In this document: piece by piece, positions 1 through 6,401 of the stretch
Position numbering within the stretch: the stretch's first letter is position 1
Layout of the letters: each line of letters opens with the position of its first letter
Origin: CAYSBE01 sp046309355
GTDB taxonomy: Bacteria > Bacteroidota > Bacteroidia > UKL13-3
Assembly: GCA_046309355.1 (NCBI GenBank)
Contig: JBKCPL010000028.1
Location: forward strand, 1-44,812
Direction of reading: 5' to 3'
Length of the DNA: 44,812 bases
Program-made: the position numbers and the translations under genes
The notes under the pieces: generated by a model
What the model was told of the DNA's origin: nothing
Databases searched by the model: none
The model's input: the letters and a program-made list of their open reading frames with translations, nothing else

Positions 1-51
1 ATCTTAATTATCTTTTTATCAGCTCAACTTTTAGTCAAGCTCTATTTCCAA

Positions 52-1626
52 TTAATATTTAGAAGCTAAATCAGTTGCTACTTGCTTTACTATAGCAACA
101 TCGGCATCTTCAAACTTACCCGCTCTGAAATTGTCTAACACATTTCTGTGGTTAGCTTCCATCAGCATAGCAAATTCTTTTTCGAATTGTCTTACTTTAT
201 TTACCGGTACTTTATCAATAAAACCACGAGTTGAAGCGGTAATAATTGCGACTTGCTGTTCAACAGTAACTGGTGCGTATTGATCTTGCTTTAAGATTTC
301 TTGGTTTCTTCTACCACGTTCAATAGTCAACTTAGTGGCAGCATCCAAATCAGAACCAAATTTTGCAAAGGCTTCCAATTCGCGGAATTGCGCCTGATCT
401 AACTTTAACGTTCCGGCAACTTTCTTCATCGACTTAATCTGTGCTGAACCACCCACACGCGATACCGAAATACCTACGTTAATAGCGGGGCGCACACCAG
501 AGTTAAACAAGTTTGATTCCAAAAATATCTGTCCATCGGTAATGGAAATTACGTTGGTAGGAATGTATGCAGATACGTCACCGGCTTGAGTTTCGATAAT
601 AGGTAGGGCAGTAAGCGAACCACCCCCTTTTACCAGATGTTTGATAGAAGCAGGAACATCATTCATAGCCTGAGCAATGTTGTCGGTTGAGTTAACCTTA
701 GCGGCACGCTCGAGCAAGCGGCTGTGCAGGTAAAACACGTCACCCGGATAAGCCTCACGTCCTGGAGGTCTGCGCAGGAGCAACGACACTTCGCGGTAAG
801 CTACAGCTTGTTTCGACAAGTCATCATATACGATAAGAGCTGGACGGCCCGTATCGCGGAAAAATTCACCGATAGCCGCACCTGCCATTGGAGCAAAAAA
901 CTGCATAGGCGCTGGGTCAGATGAAGTAGCTGCTACCACAACGGAGTATGACATGGCACCATATTGTTCCAGTGTTTTCACAACCTGAGCCACAGTAGAC
1001 GCTTTTTGGCCTACGGCTACATAGATACAATACACCGGATTGCCGGCATCGAAAAATTCTTTTTGATTGATAATGGTATCAATAGCTACAGCGGTTTTAC
1101 CGGTTTGGCGGTCACCGATAATCAATTCGCGCTGACCACGTCCGATAGGAATCATCGCATCAATAGCTTTCAAACCTGTTTGTAGCGGTTCTTTTACCGG
1201 TTCGCGATAAATTACACCGGGAGCCTTACGTTCCAGCGGCATTTCGTATAAATCGCCAGTAAGAGGTCCTTTGCCATCAATAGGTTGTCCGAGCGTATTT
1301 ACTACACGGCCCAGCATGCTTTCGCCCACTTTGATAGAAGCAATGCGACCGGTACGTTTTACGGTATCACCTTCCACAATTTGATCAGACGAGCCTAAAA
1401 GTACAGCACCCACGTTATCGTCTTCGAGGTTAAGTACAATAGCTTGTGTGCCATTTGAAAATTCAATGAGTTCACCTGACTGAACTTTGGTTAGCCCGTA
1501 AATACGTGCAATACCATCACCTACCTGAAGCACGGTACCTACTTCTTCCAGTTCTGCTTCCGATTTGAAGTTGCTGAGTTGCTCTCTGATAATTGATGAA
1601 ACCTCATCGGGTCTTATCTCTGCCAT
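52..1626 (-). CDS. atpA: F1Fo ATP synthase subunit alpha
   Basis: Alpha subunit of the F1 catalytic head, 524 aa, full length for the family. It alternates with beta subunits in the membrane-bound ATP synthase and carries the non-catalytic nucleotide sites. The P-loop GDRQTGKT is at residues 171-178, and the arginine-finger region SVSRVGGSAQ is present in the second half. The ATG at 1626 follows the atpH stop by 9 nt, so it belongs to the atpB-E-F-H-A operon read leftward. The usual next gene, atpG (gamma), would lie beyond the left edge; bases 1-51 hold no gene. The beta and epsilon genes are absent here, which fits Bacteroidota, where atpD and atpC form a separate locus. Identity is certain. 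Confidence 0.99.
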   Translation of the reverse strand: MAEIRPDEVSSIIREQLSNFKSEAELEEVGTVLQVGDGIARIYGLTKVQSGELIEFSNGTQAIVLNLEDDNVGAVLLGSSDQIVEGDTVKRTGRIASIKVGESMLGRVVNTLGQPIDGKGPLTGDLYEMPLERKAPGVIYREPVKEPLQTGLKAIDAMIPIGRGQRELIIGDRQTGKTAVAIDTIINQKEFFDAGNPVYCIYVAVGQKASTVAQVVKTLEQYGAMSYSVVVAATSSDPAPMQFFAPMAGAAIGEFFRDTGRPALIVYDDLSKQAVAYREVSLLLRRPPGREAYPGDVFYLHSRLLERAAKVNSTDNIAQAMNDVPASIKHLVKGGGSLTALPIIETQAGDVSAYIPTNVISITDGQIFLESNLFNSGVRPAINVGISVSRVGGSAQIKSMKKVAGTLKLDQAQFRELEAFAKFGSDLDAATKLTIERGRRNQEILKQDQYAPVTVEQQVAIITASTRGFIDKVPVNKVRQFEKEFAMLMEANHRNVLDNFRAGKFEDADVAIVKQVATDLASKY

Positions 1627-1635
1627 AATTTTGTA

Positions 1636-2187
1636 TTATTTTGAAATGTAAGTATTGAGTAATTCTTGTTTAGCTTTATTGAGTGAACCGGCTATGCTGG
1701 CATCAAACAATTTGTCACCGATTTTTATAACTAGTCCACCTATAAGGCCAGGCTCTACTAAAGCCTGAAGTTCGATGTGTTTGCCTGTGGAGGATGAAAT
1801 AAACGATTTGATTTCGTCATAGGTTTTAGCATCGAGGGCTGCGGCCGACTTAACGGTAGCTGAAGCAATGTTTTTAAATTCGTTATACTGTTGAATAACA
1901 GCCTGCGCAATGGATGCCATGTATACAGAGCGGTTTTTGCGGGCAATGATTTCAAAAAATTGCAAGGTCAACGGCTGCATGTTGCTTGCGAATAATTTAC
2001 TCAGCACCGCCATTTTTCTATCGGAAGTAATGATTGGGCTGGTAAGCATAGCCTGCAGCGATGGATTTTGCTTATATACCGAAATGAATAACTTCATGTC
2101 TGTATATATCTGTTCAAGGAGATTTCTTTCCTTGCTCAGGTCAACCAATGATTTAGCGTAACGTGCCGCAGCTCTGAATTCCGACAT
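1636..2187 (-). CDS. atpH: F1Fo ATP synthase subunit delta
   Basis: Delta (OSCP-like) subunit, 183 aa, which ties the peripheral stalk to the top of the alpha3beta3 head. The sequence has the typical N-terminal helical bundle opening with FRAAARYAKSLVDLS and the conserved C-terminal stretch LIGGLVIKIGDKLFDASI. The C-terminal part binds the b subunit. The ATG at 2187 lies one base after the atpF stop, and the stop is 9 nt before atpA, so it is tightly placed in the operon. Sequence conservation of delta subunits is low, so position supports the call as much as the motif does. Confidence 0.97.
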   Translation of the reverse strand: MSEFRAAARYAKSLVDLSKERNLLEQIYTDMKLFISVYKQNPSLQAMLTSPIITSDRKMAVLSKLFASNMQPLTLQFFEIIARKNRSVYMASIAQAVIQQYNEFKNIASATVKSAAALDAKTYDEIKSFISSSTGKHIELQALVEPGLIGGLVIKIGDKLFDASIAGSLNKAKQELLNTYISK

Positions 2188-2188
2188 A

Positions 2189-2683
2189 TTAGTTCAACGT
2201 AATGGTTTTGAGGTTTTCGTTAACAAATGCTTCTTGTTGCGAGCGGTCTTCCATTTTCTTGCGCAGTATTTTTTCTGCCAAAGTAACGGTTAATTCAGCC
2301 ACTTCTGATTTAAGCTGATTCATGGCTGCAATTTTTGCTTTTTCAATAGCATCGTTTGCATTCGAAATCATTCTGCGGGCTTCTTCATCAGCCGATTTTT
2401 TAGCCTGTGCAATAATGCTGTCTTTCAATTCCGCAGCTTCTTTGAGCATTCGGTCGCGTTCTTTGCGTGCTTCAGCCAGCAATTTTTCGTTGTCCGATTT
2501 AAGCGCATCCATTTGCTTGCGGGCATCGTCAGCGGCATTCAAGGCGCTGTTAATGGAATCTTCGCGTTCGCGTATTGATTTCAATATAGGTTTCCAGGCA
2601 AATTTGGATAATAACCACAGCACAATGCTGAACGTTACTGTCATCCAAAACAAAAGCCCTAAACCCGGTTTAATTAGTTCCAT
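2189..2683 (-). CDS. atpF: F1Fo ATP synthase subunit b
   Basis: Peripheral-stalk b subunit, 164 aa. One N-terminal membrane helix (about residues 8-26) anchors it, followed by a long charged alpha-helical region rich in Ala, Lys and Glu that should form the dimeric stalk. The start of the helix, GLLFWMTVTFSIVLWLLSKFAWKPI, here described by its ends only, runs into the KPIL motif typical of b subunits. The gene sits between atpE (112-nt gap) and atpH (1-nt gap). The ATG at 2683 gives the usual length. Only one b gene is visible, so the stalk is probably a homodimer. Confidence 0.97.
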   Translation of the reverse strand: MELIKPGLGLLFWMTVTFSIVLWLLSKFAWKPILKSIREREDSINSALNAADDARKQMDALKSDNEKLLAEARKERDRMLKEAAELKDSIIAQAKKSADEEARRMISNANDAIEKAKIAAMNQLKSEVAELTVTLAEKILRKKMEDRSQQEAFVNENLKTITLN

Positions 2684-2795
2684 GGTGTTGCTATTTGGGT
2701 AAAAATTTGGCCACTTATACAGTTATGAAAAGTATAAACAGAAATACGGATAGCCTGATTATTGGCACCCGTATTTCTGCCACATATGCTGTAGC

Positions 2796-3053
2796 TTACA
2801 GCAATACGATTAATAAACACAACACGATGCTGAAGAAAGCTGCACCTTCAATCAACGCAGCAGCCACGATCATGTTTGCACGAATATCGCCAGAAATCTC
2901 AGGTTGACGTGCCATTGATTCCAATGCGCTTCCACCAATACGGCCAATACCCATACCTGCGCCTATAGCGGCTAAACCTGCACCAATACCTGCGCCCATT
3001 TTAGCAAATCCGGGATCTGTTACTGCTTGTAGTAAAATGTTTAATAGAGTCAT
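2796..3053 (-). CDS. atpE: F1Fo ATP synthase subunit c
   Basis: Proteolipid c subunit, 85 aa, a two-helix hairpin that forms the rotor ring in the inner membrane. The glycine/alanine-rich first helix (about residues 19-44), a polar loop around RQPE (49-52) and a second helix with the ion-carrying carboxylate Glu69 in ALIEGAAFF are all visible. Glu69 is followed by Gly, not Ser or Thr, and the first helix lacks the Gln of Na+ rings, so proton coupling is the natural inference. The gene lies 49 nt after atpB; a 112-nt gap without a clear hairpin separates it from atpF. Confidence 0.98.
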   Translation of the reverse strand: MTLLNILLQAVTDPGFAKMGAGIGAGLAAIGAGMGIGRIGGSALESMARQPEISGDIRANMIVAAALIEGAAFFSIVLCLLIVLL

Positions 3054-3102
3054 AATGATTTGTTTTTAGTTGTTATGTGTTATTAATTAATGGATTGTTG
3101 TA

Positions 3103-4266
3103 TTAATGTGAATCGCTGTGGTGATGCTCTTCAATGGCAGAGCCAAAATAGAGTGATGAAAGTAAGGTAAATACGTATGCCTGAAGAAATGCAACCAGCA
3201 ATTCGAGGAAACTCATAAATGTGGTAAATGCTACTGAAAGAACAGATACACCTAGTCCCAAATACTGGTTGGCTGCTCCGAAAATAAATATTAGCGAGAA
3301 AAAGCCCAACAAGATGATGTGACCGGCAGTGATGTTGGCAAACAAGCGTATCATCAACACGATAGGCTTGTTGAACATGCCTATGATTTCAATAGGGATT
3401 AGCAGTAACCAAAGTGCTTTAGGAACACCCGGAGGCGCAAATATGTGGCCCCAATAACTTTTGTTGCCGTTTATGGTTGTAATAGCAAATGTGAACAGGG
3501 CCAATACCAGGGTAACTGCGATATTGCCTGTTACGTTGGCTCCACCCGGGAAGAATGGAATAAGACCAAACAAGTTATTGATAAAAATGAAGAAGAACAA
3601 CGTGAGCAGAAAGGGCATAAATCTTTCGTACTTATGACCTATAGAAGGTTTGGCAACTTCATCACGAATAAAAATAATTAATGTTTCAATAACGTTGTGA
3701 AGTCCTTTTGGTGCTTTGTTGTTATTGCGCTTATAATGCCCGGCTACACTAAACATAATACATAGTAAAACAGCTACTGCGATAAACATGGCTGCCACAT
3801 TTTTGGTTATGGAAAAATCCATAAAGTCGGGATGATGATTGACAGTTCCGTCTTCATTTACAGCAACTATTTTACCGTGCTCGAGTTTGTATCCTTCTAC
3901 AGTTGTGTGTCCGTGCTCAAATTTGCTCGACAAAAAAATATGAAATCCTTTGTGGTCTTTTAAAATTACCGGCAAAGGGATAGAGATATGTGTATGACCG
4001 ATGGTAGCGATATGCCAATCATATGCATCGGCTATGTGTTCCATAATTAATTTGCCGGCATCAATTTTTTCTTCTTTAGCCTCTCCGTGTGGATGTTCTG
4101 CATGTTCAAGTGGCGTAGCATGAGCGTGATTGGTGTCTTCAATGACCGTTTCGGTAGAATGGGGCTCGCTGGCATTAGCTATTTTGACACCTGCATACAC
4201 AACATAAAACAGAAGGAGCAGAGAAGGGATTAAAATGCTGATTATCTTTTTGTTATTGCGCGGCAT
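3103..4266 (-). CDS. atpB: F1Fo ATP synthase subunit a, with long His-rich N-terminal extension
   Basis: Membrane subunit a of the proton channel, 387 aa, much longer than the roughly 270 aa of E. coli. The channel domain starts near residue 155, and the essential arginine is Arg307 in MIRLFAN. Before it lies a hydrophobic segment at residues 8-29 and then about 120 polar residues (36-150) containing about 17 histidines; the C terminus ends EEHHHSDSH. Extended subunit a proteins are usual in Bacteroidota; the extension probably faces the periplasm, and metal or proton binding is only a guess. The ATG overlaps the stop of the upstream gene by one base (TGATG), which points to translational coupling. 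Confidence 0.97.
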   Translation of the reverse strand: MPRNNKKIISILIPSLLLLFYVVYAGVKIANASEPHSTETVIEDTNHAHATPLEHAEHPHGEAKEEKIDAGKLIMEHIADAYDWHIATIGHTHISIPLPVILKDHKGFHIFLSSKFEHGHTTVEGYKLEHGKIVAVNEDGTVNHHPDFMDFSITKNVAAMFIAVAVLLCIMFSVAGHYKRNNNKAPKGLHNVIETLIIFIRDEVAKPSIGHKYERFMPFLLTLFFFIFINNLFGLIPFFPGGANVTGNIAVTLVLALFTFAITTINGNKSYWGHIFAPPGVPKALWLLLIPIEIIGMFNKPIVLMIRLFANITAGHIILLGFFSLIFIFGAANQYLGLGVSVLSVAFTTFMSFLELLVAFLQAYVFTLLSSLYFGSAIEEHHHSDSH

Positions 4267-4673
4267 CAGGTGTCTGTTTTTTTAAAATCGGGGCGCAAGG
4301 TAATTATAACGAAATAAATTTCAAAAGATGTGAATAACAAATAGAATAAAAGATAGGCTACTACGAATGGCAATGAAACTGAAGCGCTGAACAGTACATA
4401 TAAAACAAGTGGAAAAAGCGAAAACAGGAAGCGAATACCCATTGCACTGTAAGTTCGTGTTACAAAAGTTTTGTTATCCTTATTTACCGATGAGTGAGTG
4501 ATGCGAAAAGTTATATACGAAAGCAGAGCGTAATATAGGAGTGCAAGCCAAATAAGATGACTGAGTACGAAAAAGTGCTGAGCAGTTTGTATCAAACCAA
4601 TTACACATGCGCAGCATAGGGTTAGTACCAATAAAGTTTTCGTAAAATGCGCAACAGTTGTGGAACTCGTCAT
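4266..4673 (-). CDS. small membrane protein upstream of atpB (AtpI-like position)
   Basis: A 135-aa protein with about four membrane helices, coupled to atpB by a one-base stop/start overlap. I do not recognise a named family with certainty. Its place matches the small hydrophobic proteins that precede atpB in many operons (AtpI/UncI type), which help assemble the c ring or import Mg2+, and this role is inferred from position only. An upstream in-frame TTG at 4709 could add 12 residues, but that TTG is the -33 element of a good promoter and lies upstream of the expected transcription start. The ATG at 4673 (MTSSTTVAHFTK) is therefore the better start. Confidence 0.75.
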   Translation of the reverse strand: MTSSTTVAHFTKTLLVLTLCCACVIGLIQTAQHFFVLSHLIWLALLYYALLSYITFRITHSSVNKDNKTFVTRTYSAMGIRFLFSLFPLVLYVLFSASVSLPFVVAYLLFYLLFTSFEIYFVIITLRPDFKKTDT

Positions 4674-4681
4674 ACAGCCGG

Positions 4682-4709
4682 CAAATGTAAGTAAATAAAC
4701 GAAAGTCAA
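4682..4709 (-). promoter_or_regulatory. Bacteroidota-type promoter of the ATP synthase operon
   Basis: On the minus strand TTG (4709-4707) is followed after 17 bases by TACATTTG (4689-4682), a full match to TTG-N17-23-TAnnTTTG, the consensus of the primary sigma factor in this phylum. Transcription would begin about four bases after the motif, near 4677, leaving only a few untranslated bases before the ATG at 4673. Confidence 0.75.
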
Positions 4710-4820
4710 ACGAACGGGCTATCGTTCTTTTTAGATAAATACTGAATACGCACACATCCGGTGTTCAGCGAACAAAAAGTTAGGTGCAATACAACGTTGC
4801 CGTTAACTAGTTGCCCGATA

Positions 4821-5060
4821 TTACTTCTTCAAAAACTCTTTTATTGAAATATACACGGCTGCAAAAACAGATAAAACTGTGCCGACAACTGTGTAAACGG
4901 GGAATGCCAGTTCAGTTAACTGATCGAGATACACACCGCCCAGCGAACCTGCTACAATAATCACAATCATCTGAAAAGCTACATTGGTGTAGCGTAGAAT
5001 AGTGGAAGCCGGGGTATTAGGCAATTTTTTCTTCGGCTGGTCTGGGTTGTGCTTGCTCAC
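4821..5060 (-). CDS. atpZ: AtpZ/AtpI-family protein
   Basis: A 79-aa protein with a basic, proline-containing N terminus and two membrane helices. The pattern RYTNVAFQM, then GSLGGVYLDQ, then a second hydrophobic helix ending in a short Lys-rich tail is that of the AtpZ/AtpI family (putative F0F1-ATPase subunit). Family members are linked to ATP synthase assembly or Mg2+ handling. The GTG at 5060 is chosen because it starts the protein just before the domain; a TTG at 5126 would add 22 atypical residues inside the bactofilin frame. The gene overlaps the end of the bactofilin gene by 44 nt. A 111-nt gap with a promoter separates it from the downstream genes. Confidence 0.8.
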   Translation of the reverse strand: MSKHNPDQPKKKLPNTPASTILRYTNVAFQMIVIIVAGSLGGVYLDQLTELAFPVYTVVGTVLSVFAAVYISIKEFLKK

Positions 5061-5439
5061 TTTTACGAATGGTGTGTTGTGCTTCACGCATTGAACATTT
5101 GCCGTTAAACTCAGCACCGGCTTCAATAATCAGTTTGCCCGATACAATGTCGCCATTAATTTTAGCCGAAGATTTAACGGTAAGCAAATCGCTGACAATG
5201 ATATTGCCATTCACTTCACCCGATATTTCCAGATTTACGGCTTTTATATCGCCTTCTATTTTGCAGCTTTGGCCCAGTACCAATCGTGCTTTTGATTGAA
5301 TGTAGCCTTTAATGGTGCCATCTACTCGCATATCTCCATCGGAGTTTACATCTCCTGTAACCGTAGTTCCGGCATTAATGATATTGAGGGTATTTGGATT
5401 TACAACGCCTGCGTCTTTACCCGGATTGAATAGTGCCAT
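5017..5439 (-). CDS. bactofilin (polymer-forming cytoskeletal protein)
   Basis: A 140-aa bactofilin. Residues 25-115 form the right-handed beta-helix core, seen as short repeats of the type GDVNSDGDMRVDG, KGYIQS, GDIKAVNLEISGEVNGNIIVSDLLTVKSSA (described in pieces). Short disordered ends flank the core. Bactofilins form non-polar filaments without nucleotide and scaffold cell-wall enzymes at curved or growing membranes. The M23 peptidase immediately upstream (16 nt) is the classic partner gene, so a local wall-remodelling scaffold is likely. The ATG at 5439 is well placed. The gene is read with the peptidase and AtpZ. Confidence 0.93.
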   Translation of the reverse strand: MALFNPGKDAGVVNPNTLNIINAGTTVTGDVNSDGDMRVDGTIKGYIQSKARLVLGQSCKIEGDIKAVNLEISGEVNGNIIVSDLLTVKSSAKINGDIVSGKLIIEAGAEFNGKCSMREAQHTIRKSEQAQPRPAEEKIA

Positions 5440-5455
5440 TCGTGTATGTATTAAT

Positions 5456-6316
5456 TTAGTTAAACTTAATATAAAACTCTGGATTCAATGATTGACCATT
5501 TTCCCATAACTCAAAATGCAAGTGAGGGCCAGTTGTAAGTTCTCCTGAATTTCCAACTATGGCAATTGGCTCACCGGCACGTACAAATGTACCGTATTTT
5601 TTTAAAATACCAGCATTGTGTTTGTATATAGACAACAGGTTTTGTTTGTGTTGTATGGCCACAACATGTCCAGTTTCCGGGTTCCATGCAGCAAAAACGA
5701 TTCGGCCGTCCATAACGGATTTTACCGTTTCATCTGGTGCTGTTACAATATCAATTGCGTTGTGGTTTTCATTCGTCAGATAGGGTTTTGATACACGGCC
5801 TTTTACCGGAGGATAAAGCGTTACTATACGCATGCTTTTAGGCGCGGTGTTTTGCTTCAGGGTATAGTTGTCTTTTTTGTTTTCGTATTCAGCAATAAAT
5901 TGCTCTTCAGCCTCCGATCGTTTCATGTCGTTTTTCGATTTAGGCGAAGCTGTAGCGGTTACTGATGTAGTATCGTTAAGTTTAACGCGGTCATTCAATA
6001 TGTTTTTGATGTTGGCATAATACTCGTCTCGGTTTTGCAATACCTGCTCTAGCGAATCGGTTTTGTATAGCAATCGCACTACGTTTTGGCGTGTTGTGCT
6101 GTCTGTATAGCCGGGTATATATTCGCGCAGCGGTGTAAAAACGATGAGCAACGTGATGATACCCGTGAAAAATACCAGAAATGAACTGAAACCGGTAAAA
6201 ACGTTGAGTGGCGTGAGGCTGAATGAAAATTTCTCTTCAAACGTGGTGTCGTTGATGATCACCAGCCTGTACCTGCTTTTGAGTTTTTTAATCAGTTTCT
6301 TTTCCTTTTTCTGCAT
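5456..6316 (-). CDS. membrane-anchored M23 (LytM) peptidase, bactofilin partner
   Basis: A 286-aa inner-membrane protein with a basic cytoplasmic N terminus, one membrane helix (about 39-61), a short helical linker and a C-terminal M23 domain (about 163-275). Zinc ligands are intact: His185 and Asp189 in HNAID and the HLH at 265-267. Such enzymes cut peptide cross-links in peptidoglycan or activate amidases. With an intact catalytic site and a cytoplasmic tail next to a bactofilin gene, it resembles the LmdC-type peptidases that bind bactofilin filaments through the tail; that partnership is inferred. The substrate cannot be read from sequence. Confidence 0.92.
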   Translation of the reverse strand: MQKKEKKLIKKLKSRYRLVIINDTTFEEKFSFSLTPLNVFTGFSSFLVFFTGIITLLIVFTPLREYIPGYTDSTTRQNVVRLLYKTDSLEQVLQNRDEYYANIKNILNDRVKLNDTTSVTATASPKSKNDMKRSEAEEQFIAEYENKKDNYTLKQNTAPKSMRIVTLYPPVKGRVSKPYLTNENHNAIDIVTAPDETVKSVMDGRIVFAAWNPETGHVVAIQHKQNLLSIYKHNAGILKKYGTFVRAGEPIAIVGNSGELTTGPHLHFELWENGQSLNPEFYIKFN

Positions 6317-6339
6317 ACGGGTGAAGCGCGTAATTATTT

Positions 6340-6368
6340 TTGTGCTTAATTGCGATACAATAATTTTG
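6340..6368 (+). promoter_or_regulatory. promoter of the porW-PBP genes
   Basis: TTG (6340-6342), an 18-base spacer, and TAATTTTG (6361-6368) fit the Bacteroidota consensus TTG-N17-23-TAnnTTTG. It stands about 34 bases before the TTG start of the lipoprotein gene. Confidence 0.7.
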
Positions 6369-6374
6369 TGCCTT

Positions 6375-6382
6375 CAAAGTTA
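6375..6382 (-). promoter_or_regulatory. possible -7 element for the M23-bactofilin-atpZ genes
   Basis: The minus strand reads TAACTTTG, a match to TAnnTTTG, about 58 bases before the ATG at 6316. No TTG is found at the usual distance upstream, so the assignment is weak. It would be divergent from, and almost touching, the promoter of the plus-strand genes. Confidence 0.4.
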
Positions 6383-6401
6383 ATCATAACCAGTAAGTCT
6401 T

